Of a stretch of 64,000 nucleotides of DNA, positions 18,301 to 27,395 are shown in pieces. The stretch comes from Oscillospiraceae bacterium. GTDB taxonomy: Bacteria; Bacillota; Clostridia; Monoglobales; Monoglobaceae. The notes under the pieces were generated by a model that was not told the DNA's origin, made no database searches, and was given only the letters and a program-made list of their open reading frames with translations. The position numbers and the translations under genes are program-made. The DNA lies in assembly GCA_015068845.1 (NCBI GenBank), contig SVJR01000002.1, positions 33,003 through 97,002 on the forward strand. The letters are read 5' to 3'. Numbering within the stretch: the first letter of the stretch is position 1; every line of letters starts with the position of its first letter.

Positions 18301-21300
18301 GCGGCTTGGCCAACCGGCTACACAGGCTTTTATGGCTGGTACAGAGGTGCGGCAATTGATGCAAACCGCGTAACAGAATTTACTATGCCTGCGCGAGATG
18401 TAGAGCTTTTAGGCTACTTTATCCCGTCTAACGATACAGCCTACATAGTAAAGCATTTCCTGCAGAATGCAGATGATGATAACTATACTGAGGACATAAG
18501 TCGTCGTGAAACCTTGCGCGGTAAAACCTTGGATTATGTAACGGCATATCCGTTGCCGACAATACTTGGGCTAGGTTATACCTACAATGAAACATTATCC
18601 ACAGACGAGGGGCAGATTGTGGCAGATGGTAGCTTAGAGCTTATACTTTACTACGACCGAATTACATATAATGTAACCTATCAGTATATTAACAAGCCGA
18701 CGGGTGCGGCAATAAACGAACCAACCGACAATACTGAATACCGTCACGGAAAAGAAGTGTTGTTTGACACAACCGCACAGGTAGTTGCAGGTTATACCTT
18801 CCACGGCTGGTACATTCAGGATGCAGATATTACAACAACAGCAACCGGATTTATAATGCCAAGCAGAGATGTTGTAATCTATGGTGCGTGGACGGCAAAT
18901 TCAAATACAGCCTACACGGTAGAGCATTATTACGAAGGCTTGAACGGTACTTTCGGTGATGGCGAAGGTAATGCGACACCCAAATTCACCGAAACACAGC
19001 ATACCGGTACAACAGGTCAGCTTGCTGTAGCAGCCGAAATTCCGCAGGCGGGCTTTACATTTGATACAAGCATTCCGGGCACAGTTGCAAGTGCGACTAT
19101 CGCCGGTGATGGTGGAACAATCTTAAAGCTCTACTATAAGAGAAACACCTACAAGGTAACTTATGAGTACAGCGGTGCAATGCCGGATGCTGCATTTGAA
19201 ACTGCGGCAAATGCTCAGCTTCCAAACGGCGGTGTTGCTTATGAATTAAAGTATGGCGCAACACATCAAATTCAACCGGTTGTAAATATAGCAGCAAATG
19301 CTGCACTCACGGGTTATTCATTCCACGGCTGGACGCCCAACGATACAGCATTGGTTATAACAGGCAATGAGTTTACAATGCCTATGCACGATGTGATTCT
19401 GGTTGGTCATTTCCATCCAAATACCAATACACCATATACTATCAATCACTTTTTGGAAACAGAAGCCGAAGGCGTTTATCCGACCGTGCCGAACTATACA
19501 GAAAATCGTCCGGGCGAAACCAATGCAAATGCAACTGTGTATGCGAGAAAATATGACGGCTTCGTCATTGATTTGGATACAACAACGGGCGAGACAGTAG
19601 GTGGGGATTACACCACTATTACAAAGAAGATAGAAGGCGATGGTTCGACAGAATTTAACTTCTACTACAAGAGAATTGCTTATAATGTTAAGTACGAGCT
19701 TGACAGCTTGCAGCCTCATGGTGTAAATCTTACGGAACATCAAACAACGATAAGCACATATAATCACAACGCATTATACGGCACAACTGTAACGGTGAAG
19801 ACTGATTTATCACAAGAAGGTTACACCTTTGATGGTTGGTACAGCGAAGATCCAGCAGTTGGTAAAAATGATGCAAGCTTTACAATGCCTGCTAAGGAAG
19901 TTGTACTTAAGGGTAAGTTTGTTGCAAACACCAATACTGTATATAAGGTACAGCACTTGCAGCAAAAACTCAACACCGAGGGAACAGCTGCACTGGATGC
20001 AGACCCATTAGGACATCCTGAAAATTACGAGCTGGTTGAAACAGACGATTGCACAGGGACAACCGGGCACACAGCAACAGCAGAGGTTAATCGTTATGAC
20101 GGCTTTGTTGCAAGAACAGACAATGTCATCAACGCTACAATTGCAGGTGACGGTTTAACAGTAATAAAACTCTATTACGACAGAATGACTAACCCGATTG
20201 AGTACCACTTCTATGGCGAGCATCCGGACCATCAAGCTTCGGAACTTCCGACAAAGGAAGAAAATGTTCCGTATGGTGTAAAGAGAACAGTAGCAGCGAA
20301 AATCTCCTGCGATCCTTCGCACAGACATGTTCCTACAGATTGGGCTTCACCACATGTAGCGCCGGAAGCAAGCGGCGAATTCAGAATGCCGGCAACAAAA
20401 GTAGATTTCTATACGGCACTCCGTCATATCTACAAAGTAGAATATGACCTTGCAGGCGGTACAGGTGCAGCGGATGTAGCGTATGGAGCAATAGATGTAT
20501 TTGCAGGTACAGTAATTGATGTTAAGCCTGCAGCTACAAAAGCACAGTACAGCTTTGATGGCTGGAAGATGGATGGCACAGATACAATCTACAACCCGGA
20601 AGATGAAATTACGGTGAATAAGGATATTAAGCTTATCGCACAATGGACATACACCGGCGGCGGTGGTGGCGGCGGAGGCGGCGTCACAAGATACACCCTC
20701 ACCTATGACACAAACGGAGGCTCAGCCATTGCAAAAGAAACATACAACTCTGGCGCAACAGTTAAGCTCACAAAGGTTCCCAAGAAAGACGGATATATCT
20801 TTGACGGCTGGCATCTTGACAGTGCGCTCAGCGAGGATGTTGACGAAGTTAAGATAACCAAAAACATCACAGTGTATGCGGATTGGATTGAGGACAACGG
20901 CAATGCCGGCAATGGACACTATACTCCCGGAAGCCTTAACGGGGAAGACCATTTTGCATATGTTGTAGGTTATCCTGACGGAACAGTAAGACCGAACGAC
21001 CATATCGACAGAGCTGAAGTTACAACTATCTTCTTCAGACTTCTCAAGGAAGATGTCCGTGCGGCAAACCTGACAGCAATGAATTCGTTTGGTGATGTAA
21101 ATGCTGAGGATTGGCACAACAAGGCGATTTCAACAATGGCAAAGCTTGGCATCGTTAAGGGCAGATACGCAGACGCATTTGTACCGGATGCATTCATTAC
21201 CCGTGCAGAATTTGCAGTTATCTGTGCAAGATTTGACGATTCGGAATTTGAAATAGTTGACGAATTCACAGATGTACAGGGACACTGGGCAGAGGCTGAA

Positions 21301-21603
21301 ATTCACGAGTCTGCAGCACACGGCTGGATAAGAGGTTACGAGGACAACACCTTCAAGCCCGACCAGTTCATTACCCGTGCTGAGGCAATGACGATGATTA
21401 ACAGAGTTTTAAACCGTGTACCTGAAACCGTTGATGATTTGCTCGACGAAATGATTAAGTGGCCTGACAACAGCAATACAGCTGAATGGTATTATCTCCC
21501 CGTTCAGGAAGCAACAAACGGACACAATTTCATCAAGAAGAACAACATCTACGAAAAGTGGACCGAGCTTACAGAGCCTGTTGACTGGACTCAGTATCAG
21601 TAG
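15304..21603 (+). CDS. Giant secreted VWA / InlB-B-like and MucBP-like repeat / SLH surface protein (2099 aa)
   Basis: Signal peptide; VWA MIDAS DIVLVLDVSGSMD; six modules with Y-x-x-E/K/N/Q-H … DGxTxxKLYYxR and GYxFxGWY…FxMP; Gly-rich linker; three C-terminal SLH domains. Confidence 0.92.
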   Translation: MKTRRLLATILTIAMLVTVLPATMIVSAAVPDASTGIVFTKTAQAKADGTVDITMEAYTTGKVTNSQSAVPADIVLVLDVSGSMDEIAAHSPHKVAINGTRWVPILSPHYGFSDDSINYYIDNGAGGYTQVTFVDYDDSGFLGADIGHKYYTDGVSYYYPKLESGVDTSGRTQSYQEKQFYRDMTHMEILKEGADAFIADVATKNESIPDDKDKHRISIVKFGSSDYYNGSQATDDHTQAVVGDNRASNGYNYTQVVKGLTVVNAAGKTELTNAMNSLVSGGATAVDYGLQLAEDVLGDREDSVGRSEAIIVFTDGSPTHGSGYEAAVAGAAIDEALALKNAGVKIFAIGGADTADSSILGDNSNQFMHYVSNNFPKADYADGSIVPGDGSITNGYYMTPSEDKDLENIFEDIFKQTVNLDITLGETAGVIDTISPYFTIPGVDEAAKAAKVTVKTARKTASGWDAPEALVGATVNVTGNTLTVRGFDFDANYVSENPRQVDSADFYGRKLIITVNVTPDYDEIDLHKANFTGGSIPTNEGLAAVVNSANEAVITADSPTISAKKVTYKVDGQDYAYFYRLPGANVNVISDVPEKEGHTFNGWDRTGSFTMPNDDVVINGSFTAEEYDVTYVFSGNLPTGTVNTDLPNGGASVKVTYGTDYTVAPPINTAAGTKFEGYQFVGWTPRQENVIIQDGKFKMPANNVTLIGYFMPDDDTAYKIEHYTETFNDGEFELKETENKFGETDKEVTATPTTYTGFTFDRSVTGTVITDTIEGDGSTVLKLYYTRNEYNVFYEFDGTVPSGVTAPGGVIKKYGESYTIEDAMNIPGYEFKGWYYTSDLTYTNVSGNTITVDRDIYLAGEFTAKSDTPYMVEHWIQNANDDNYTLDTHLTETLSGTTDTDATAYARILEGLTFNATKTNDELPSNQSLDTTGTIASITANIDRNGDTVIKFYYDRLTYKVTYRFEGTVPSDAPDISGLAQLDVRHGATVTVDTTIPNLAAWPTGYTGFYGWYRGAAIDANRVTEFTMPARDVELLGYFIPSNDTAYIVKHFLQNADDDNYTEDISRRETLRGKTLDYVTAYPLPTILGLGYTYNETLSTDEGQIVADGSLELILYYDRITYNVTYQYINKPTGAAINEPTDNTEYRHGKEVLFDTTAQVVAGYTFHGWYIQDADITTTATGFIMPSRDVVIYGAWTANSNTAYTVEHYYEGLNGTFGDGEGNATPKFTETQHTGTTGQLAVAAEIPQAGFTFDTSIPGTVASATIAGDGGTILKLYYKRNTYKVTYEYSGAMPDAAFETAANAQLPNGGVAYELKYGATHQIQPVVNIAANAALTGYSFHGWTPNDTALVITGNEFTMPMHDVILVGHFHPNTNTPYTINHFLETEAEGVYPTVPNYTENRPGETNANATVYARKYDGFVIDLDTTTGETVGGDYTTITKKIEGDGSTEFNFYYKRIAYNVKYELDSLQPHGVNLTEHQTTISTYNHNALYGTTVTVKTDLSQEGYTFDGWYSEDPAVGKNDASFTMPAKEVVLKGKFVANTNTVYKVQHLQQKLNTEGTAALDADPLGHPENYELVETDDCTGTTGHTATAEVNRYDGFVARTDNVINATIAGDGLTVIKLYYDRMTNPIEYHFYGEHPDHQASELPTKEENVPYGVKRTVAAKISCDPSHRHVPTDWASPHVAPEASGEFRMPATKVDFYTALRHIYKVEYDLAGGTGAADVAYGAIDVFAGTVIDVKPAATKAQYSFDGWKMDGTDTIYNPEDEITVNKDIKLIAQWTYTGGGGGGGGGVTRYTLTYDTNGGSAIAKETYNSGATVKLTKVPKKDGYIFDGWHLDSALSEDVDEVKITKNITVYADWIEDNGNAGNGHYTPGSLNGEDHFAYVVGYPDGTVRPNDHIDRAEVTTIFFRLLKEDVRAANLTAMNSFGDVNAEDWHNKAISTMAKLGIVKGRYADAFVPDAFITRAEFAVICARFDDSEFEIVDEFTDVQGHWAEAEIHESAAHGWIRGYEDNTFKPDQFITRAEAMTMINRVLNRVPETVDDLLDEMIKWPDNSNTAEWYYLPVQEATNGHNFIKKNNIYEKWTELTEPVDWTQYQ

Positions 21604-21608
21604 TAATC

Positions 21609-21642
21609 AAAAAGACACCGGCAATAATTGCCGGTGTCTTTT
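21609..21642 (+). terminator. Rho-independent terminator
   Basis: AAAAGACACCGGCAATAATTGCCGGTGTCTTTT. Confidence 0.8.
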
Positions 21643-21741
21643 GTATGCAGAGAAAAAAGACCTTGCAGCCAATTAACTGCAAGGTCTTTGGTTGTTCGGA
21701 ATTTTCTACAGCCCTATAGGGGATAGGAAAAAATGTTTGGA

Positions 21742-21820
21742 ACGGACAAACTGAGCACAAGCGTAGCTTGTGGTTACCCGAAGGCGTACTGGTGTACGGC
21801 GAGCGGCGAAGTTTGTTCGT
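21742..21820. repeat. Cloverleaf-like dispersed repeat, copy A
   Basis: Closing stem ACGGACAAACT / AGTTTGTTCGT with internal hairpins CACAAGcgtaGCTTGTG and GCGTACtggtGTACGGC. Confidence 0.65.
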
Positions 21821-21953
21821 AGCAAAAAGGACATAAAAAAGAAAAACCGAATTTCTTCGGTTTTTCTTCATCATTAGGTTTATTGATAACAATAATCTTT
21901 TCGGACCTTTTGGAAAAACTTCCTTTTTGCGGTCCGGACTTTTTTTACATTCC

Positions 21954-23723
21954 CTAACCAAGTCGTTTTTCGAGCTCATCCATACTGTCCTTGATTTCCT
22001 TGGGGAGTCTGTCGCCGAACTGAGCGAAGAACTCTCTCTGGTTTGCGAGGTCTTCTTTCCATGCCTGCTTGTCGATTGAAAGAAGTTCAGTAACAACCTC
22101 GTCTGAAAGGTCAAGACCCTCAAGCTGGAGGTCTTCTTGCCTAGGAACATAACCGATTTCGGTTTCAACTGCGTCAACCTTGCCTTCGCAGCGATCAAGA
22201 ATCCAGTTAAGAACTCTCATATTGTCGCCAAAGCCGGGCCACATAAAGTTACCGTCATCGTCAAGTCTGAACCAGTTAACATTGAAGATTTTGGGCGGAT
22301 TTGCAATCTTTTTACCCATATCATACCAATGCTGGAAGTAGTCAGCCATGTTGTAGCCAACAAACGGACGCATAGCCATGGGGTCGCGTCTTACAACGCC
22401 GACAGCACCTGCAGCTGCTGCAGTTGTTTCAGATGCCATTGTAGCACCAACAAATACACCGTGATCCCAGTCACGAGCCTGGTATACCAGCGGAGCAGTC
22501 TTTGCACGGCGGCCGCCGAATACGATTGCTGAAATCGGAACACCCTGAGGATTCTCGAATTCAGATGAAATGCAGGGGCAGTTTACTGCAGGAGCAGTAA
22601 ATCTTGAGTTCGGATGTGCAAGCTTGTTGCCTTCAGCTGTGTATTCCTTGCCGTTAACCTTTGCACCCTTCCACTCGATTGCATTTTCGGGAGGATTCTT
22701 GTCAAGACCTTCCCACCAAACAGTCATATCCTCTTCGTTGATTGCAACATTTGTGAAGATTGTGTTCTTCTTTGTTGCCTCAAGAGCATTGAAGTTTGAT
22801 TTTACAGAAGTACCGGGAGCAACGCCGAAGAAGCCTGCTTCGGGGTTGATTGCGTAAAGTCTGCCGTCTTCGCCAATGCGGAGCCATGCGATATCGTCAC
22901 CTACTGTCCATACCTTGTAGCCCTGTTCCTTAAGGAATTCCGGCGGAATAAGCATAGCGAGGTTTGTTTTACCGCAAGCTGAGGGGAATGCAGCACAGAT
23001 GTACCTAACTTCGCCCTGGGGGTTCTCAAGGCCAAGGATGAGCATATGCTCTGCCATCCAGCCTTCCTTCATACCCTGATATGAAGCAATTCTGAGCGCG
23101 AAGCACTTCTTGCCAAGGAGAACATTCCCGCCGTATGCAGAGTTAACTGACATAATGGTGTTATCCTGAGGGAAGTGAACGATATATCTCTCGTCGGGAT
23201 TTACATCCTTCTTTGCGTGGAGACACTTAACAAAGTCGCCGTCCTCGCCAAGAGCGTCAAGGACAGGCTGTCCTACTCTTGTCATAATATCCATATTAAG
23301 AACAACATAGATGCTGTCTGTCAGCTCAACACCAATCTTTGAGAAGGGTGAGCCAACGGGACCCATTGAATAAGGGATAACATACATTGTTCTGCCAACC
23401 ATTGAACCGTCATACAGAGCGTTGAGCTTTGCATACATTTCAGCGGGTGCCATCCAGTTGTTGATGGGGCCTGCCTCTTCCTCGGTTTCGGTACAGATAA
23501 ATGTTCTGTCCTCAACACGGGCAACATCGTTTTCTGCTGTTCTGTGATAGTAGCAGCCGGGGAGCTTTTCCTGATTAAGCTTAATCATTTCGCCACTTTC
23601 AACCGCCTCCTCGCGAAGTGCTTCAAGCTGAGCTTCGCTGCCGTCAATCCATACAACCTTTTCGGGCTTACAAAGGGCTTTCATTTCTTCAAGCCAGTTT
23701 AATACTTTTTTGTTGTTAGTCAT
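21954..23723 (-). CDS. pckG: Phosphoenolpyruvate carboxykinase (GTP)
   Basis: 589 aa; FPSACGKTNLAMLIPPE, RRAKTAPLVYQARDWDHGVFVGATMASETTAAA. Confidence 0.97.
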   Translation of the reverse strand: MTNNKKVLNWLEEMKALCKPEKVVWIDGSEAQLEALREEAVESGEMIKLNQEKLPGCYYHRTAENDVARVEDRTFICTETEEEAGPINNWMAPAEMYAKLNALYDGSMVGRTMYVIPYSMGPVGSPFSKIGVELTDSIYVVLNMDIMTRVGQPVLDALGEDGDFVKCLHAKKDVNPDERYIVHFPQDNTIMSVNSAYGGNVLLGKKCFALRIASYQGMKEGWMAEHMLILGLENPQGEVRYICAAFPSACGKTNLAMLIPPEFLKEQGYKVWTVGDDIAWLRIGEDGRLYAINPEAGFFGVAPGTSVKSNFNALEATKKNTIFTNVAINEEDMTVWWEGLDKNPPENAIEWKGAKVNGKEYTAEGNKLAHPNSRFTAPAVNCPCISSEFENPQGVPISAIVFGGRRAKTAPLVYQARDWDHGVFVGATMASETTAAAAGAVGVVRRDPMAMRPFVGYNMADYFQHWYDMGKKIANPPKIFNVNWFRLDDDGNFMWPGFGDNMRVLNWILDRCEGKVDAVETEIGYVPRQEDLQLEGLDLSDEVVTELLSIDKQAWKEDLANQREFFAQFGDRLPKEIKDSMDELEKRLG

Positions 23724-23851
23724 TTTTACTTTCTCCTATAAAAAATTTGCGACTTTCTCGCCATTTTAATTATTATTGTAACCATAATACCATAAATCGA
23801 TTAAAATTTCAACTGTTATTTTCCATAATTTTGACAAATTTAACAGAATAG

Positions 23852-24646
23852 TTATACACTCCCTACAAACAGCGTGCCAACGGGCTTTCCGTCAAGAATA
23901 TCGTAGATGTTTTCAGGGGATGCGCCATTGGTTATAATCATATTTATCCCTGCGGGATTTACAATTTCGGCGGCCTTCAGCTTGGTAACCATTCCGCCGG
24001 TACCTCTGCGGCTGCCCGCACCGCCCGCAATGGCGTAGATTGATTCGTCAACCTTTTCTACAACGGGGATAAGCTTTGCGTCAGGATTTTCTGCCGGGTT
24101 TGACTCAAACAATCCGTCTATGTCCGAAAGGATAATCAAAAGCTCTGCTTCAACCAGCTTGGCGATGTATGCCGAAAGTGTATCGTTGTCACCAAACTCC
24201 AGCTCGTAGGTGGAGATAACATCATTTTCGTTCACAATGGGAACAACCCCGTATTCAAACATAGTTTCAAAGGTGTTTTTGGTGTTTTGGTATCGCTCGG
24301 CATCGTCTAAGATGAACTTGGTCAAAAGCACCTGAGCGGTGTTGTGGCCGTATTCCGAAAAGAACTTGTCATAGATTGAAACAAGCGATGCCTGACCGAT
24401 TGCGGCAAGAGCCTGTTTTTTGCGGGTGTCCGAGGGCTTTTCCGAGAGTCCCAGCTTGCCCACGCCTGCGCCGACCGCACCACTGGAAACAAGAACAACC
24501 TCAATACCACGGTTGCGGAGGTCGGAAATCACACGAACAAGGTGTTCGATTTTTTTTATATTGATTTTGCCTGTCTCGTATGTAAGTGAGGAAGTTCCCA
24601 CCTTGATTACAATGCGTTTCAGGTCTTTAAAACACGAATAATTCAT
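23852..24646 (-). CDS. proB: Glutamate 5-kinase
   Basis: RIVIKVGTSSLTYETGKIN, VSSGAVGAGVGKLGL, NENDVISTYELEFGDNDTLSA, GTGGMVTKLKAAEI; no PUA domain. Start 24646 approximate. Confidence 0.95.
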   Translation of the reverse strand: MNYSCFKDLKRIVIKVGTSSLTYETGKINIKKIEHLVRVISDLRNRGIEVVLVSSGAVGAGVGKLGLSEKPSDTRKKQALAAIGQASLVSIYDKFFSEYGHNTAQVLLTKFILDDAERYQNTKNTFETMFEYGVVPIVNENDVISTYELEFGDNDTLSAYIAKLVEAELLIILSDIDGLFESNPAENPDAKLIPVVEKVDESIYAIAGGAGSRRGTGGMVTKLKAAEIVNPAGINMIITNGASPENIYDILDGKPVGTLFVGSV

Positions 24647-24811
24647 AAGCTGATACCTGCCTTGTCTGAATTTAGAGAATACAAACACTCCCCAGTTTAA
24701 GTAAAGTATAGCTTTTACGCCGAAAAAAGTCAAGCGAAGGCAATAAAATGTTGAAAAATTGCAAGCTTTGTTGTATAATAAACCTGTAATTAACCTAAAA
24801 GGAGAAAAACT

Positions 24812-25843
24812 ATGAAAGCTATATATAAAGCAATTGCAATAATTATGTTATTAACGCTTCTTGCCGGATGCGGCAAGGACGAGCCATCCGTGCCCGCATC
24901 GACAATTGAGCCTCCGGCAGAGGAAGTGGTGGTTGACAAAACCGTAGCGGAAATTGATGAATTCTTCAAAAAATATGTTGACACCAAAGAACGCCCTGTT
25001 GCCGTAATGGTGGACAACGACGACAAGAACGCACGCCCCCACGCAGGTCTTGACGAGGCGTATCTTATTTACGAAATGGTGGTCGAGGGCGGCGCAACCA
25101 GATTTATGGCACTTTTCCGTGGTGATAATACCGAAAAGATAGGCCCTGTCCGTTCGTCACGGCATTATTTCCTTGATTATGTAATGGAAAACGATGCAAT
25201 CTACACCCACTTTGGCTGGAGTCCCAAGGCGATTACCGATATTTCGGCGTTCGGGATTGATAAGATAAACGGAGTTTTGGGCACCGACGAGAGCATTTTC
25301 TGGCGTGAGCAAAAGTACAAGGGCGACTGGCACAGCGCATATACAAGCATCGAAAAGATAAAGTCAATGGCAAAGCAAAAAGGCTACGCTACCGAAACCG
25401 AAAACAAAAATGGTCTTGAGTATGCGGATATGTTCTTTGATTTGAGCGACGGAAAGCCGGCAAATTCGGTCAGTCTTGAATATTCCGGAATGTATCGCAC
25501 AGGCTATACTTATAATGCAGAAACAAAGCTATACGAAAAGACCATAAACGGTCAGCCGCACAAGCTGCAAAACGGGAAGACTCTTGCGGCGAAGAATATA
25601 ATTGTTCATTATGTTCACGATACCGCCTTAGGCGACGGCACAGACCGCCGCAACATCAATACGGCAGGCAGCGGAAAGGGCGTTTACATATCAAACGGTA
25701 ATGCGATTGAGATAATCTGGTCAAAGCCGTCAAGGAGCGGTGATACTGTTTACAAAAAGGCGGACGGCACCAAGCTCTTGCTCAATCCGGGAAAGACGGT
25801 TATCAACCTGATAAGCCCGTCGGCAAAGATTACCGTCGAATAA
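24812..25843 (+). CDS. DUF3048 domain lipoprotein (YerB-like)
   Basis: LLTLLAGCGKDEPS lipobox; RPVAVMVDNDDKNARPHAGLDEAYLIYEMVVEGGATRFMALF, GPVRSSRHYFLDY. Confidence 0.9.
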   Translation: MKAIYKAIAIIMLLTLLAGCGKDEPSVPASTIEPPAEEVVVDKTVAEIDEFFKKYVDTKERPVAVMVDNDDKNARPHAGLDEAYLIYEMVVEGGATRFMALFRGDNTEKIGPVRSSRHYFLDYVMENDAIYTHFGWSPKAITDISAFGIDKINGVLGTDESIFWREQKYKGDWHSAYTSIEKIKSMAKQKGYATETENKNGLEYADMFFDLSDGKPANSVSLEYSGMYRTGYTYNAETKLYEKTINGQPHKLQNGKTLAAKNIIVHYVHDTALGDGTDRRNINTAGSGKGVYISNGNAIEIIWSKPSRSGDTVYKKADGTKLLLNPGKTVINLISPSAKITVE

Positions 25844-25862
25844 TTATGTAAGGAAAGCTCAG

Positions 25863-26828
25863 ATGAAGATAAAAGACCTTGAACTTAAAAACAATGTATT
25901 TCTTGCACCAATGGCAGGCGTGACCGACAAGGCGTTCCGCCTGATTACCAAGCCATTCGGCCCTGCGCTGATGTATACCGAGATGGTGTCGGGCAAGGGA
26001 CTATTCTACAAGAACAAAAAAACCGCAGATTTGCTTGATGCCGACCCTTCTGAAAAACCAGTTGCAGCACAGCTGTTCGGACACGAGCCAAAGGTTCTGG
26101 CAGAGATTGCGGAGCGAGCTCTGGATTATGGAGCAGAGCTGGTAGATATAAATATGGGTTGCCCTGCCCCAAAGATTGTCAATAATGGTGACGGCTCGGC
26201 AATTTCCAAAACGCCGGAGCTTGCTGGTGAGATTGTGGCGGCGGTGACAGCGGCGGTCAGCGTTCCCGTTACGGTGAAAATCCGCAAGGGTTGGGATGAC
26301 AATTCAATAACTGCTGTCCAAATGGCAAAAATTGCCGAGGCGGCAGGGGCGGCGGCTGTTACCGTTCACGGCAGAACCCGTGAGCAGTTTTACAGCGGCA
26401 AGGCAGACCTTGATATCATTAAGGCGGTGAAGGCGGCGGTTTCAATCCCTGTAATCGGCAACGGCGATATTACCGACGGCGAAAGTGCAAAGTATATGCT
26501 TGACTATACCGGCTGCGACGGGATAATGATTGGCAGAGCGGCAGAGGGTAATCCTTGGGTGTTCCGTCAGGTTATCCACTATCTTGAAACCGGCGAAAAG
26601 CTACCAAATCCGACTTTGGCTGAACGGGCAAATATGATGGAGGAGCATCTTTCGCTGCTTGTAAAGTTCAAGGGCGACTATCGTGGCATTCAGGAGGCTC
26701 GCAAGCATATGGCTTGGTATATCAAGGGTATGCCGGGCGGCGCAAGGCTTCGTGAGATAATCAATACGGCATCAACCGAGGCAGAAATGCGTGAGGTAAT
26801 AAAGCTGCTTCGCACGGCAGAAAAGTAA
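25863..26828 (+). CDS. dusB: tRNA-dihydrouridine synthase
   Basis: LAPMAGVTDKAFR, DINMGCPAPKIVNNGDGSA, TVHGRTREQFYSGKAD, GNGDITD. Confidence 0.96.
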   Translation: MKIKDLELKNNVFLAPMAGVTDKAFRLITKPFGPALMYTEMVSGKGLFYKNKKTADLLDADPSEKPVAAQLFGHEPKVLAEIAERALDYGAELVDINMGCPAPKIVNNGDGSAISKTPELAGEIVAAVTAAVSVPVTVKIRKGWDDNSITAVQMAKIAEAAGAAAVTVHGRTREQFYSGKADLDIIKAVKAAVSIPVIGNGDITDGESAKYMLDYTGCDGIMIGRAAEGNPWVFRQVIHYLETGEKLPNPTLAERANMMEEHLSLLVKFKGDYRGIQEARKHMAWYIKGMPGGARLREIINTASTEAEMREVIKLLRTAEK

Positions 26829-26842
26829 GAATAATTTAACTC

Positions 26843-26882
26843 AAAACGCCCCCGACAAGCAATGGCTTGTCGGGGGCGTTGT
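26843..26882 (+). terminator. Rho-independent terminator
   Basis: AACGCCCCCGACAAGCaatgGCTTGTCGGGGGCGTT. Confidence 0.8.
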
Positions 26883-27045
26883 TTAAGGCGTTTGTTACGA
26901 TGTGAAAATAAATACTTTGTTCATCATTTGCGTTTGTCCTATGCATTAAAGTCGCTGTCGTGTTGTTGTGCCTTTATTAATCTAAGTTATATTCTTCGCC
27001 TAATTTAGCACTTAAAATTTCAAAGTTTTTTTGTGTACTCACCCA

Positions 27046-27115
27046 TAAAAGGTAGTAGTGTCACAACATCCAATATGGTCTGCAAGGCGTGCTGCGGTGT
27101 TAGCTTACCTTGTTT
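27046..27115 (-). pseudogene. Orphan fragment of a MuF-type toxin pre-toxin region
   Basis: Minus strand reads KLTPQHALQTILDVVTLLPFMG; the adjacent intact gene has KLTPQHALQTILDIVALLPVVG. Confidence 0.8.
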
Positions 27116-27153
27116 TTAGACTTTTATGAAAGTTTAAGATTAGAATAACCATT

Positions 27154-27381
27154 TTAAAAATAACCCTCTATACAATCCCAAATTTCAGCAATAGTTTTCC
27201 CATCTACAAGACCATTTTCAAATAATTCTTGTGCGGTATTAAAGCTTTGAGTATAGCTATCTTTAACTCTAGTTAAATACAGCCCCAGTTCATTTTGACT
27301 AATCCAGTATTTTTCACTGTTATAGAAAAAGAAAAACTCTTCTCCCCAAGCCACTCTATCTATAATTTGATTATATATCAT
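27154..27381 (-). CDS. Putative immunity protein (75 aa)
   Basis: Small acidic ORF 15 bp downstream of the toxin gene, same strand. Confidence 0.6.
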   Translation of the reverse strand: MIYNQIIDRVAWGEEFFFFYNSEKYWISQNELGLYLTRVKDSYTQSFNTAQELFENGLVDGKTIAEIWDCIEGYF

Positions 27382-27395
27382 ATACTCCTCCGTTT

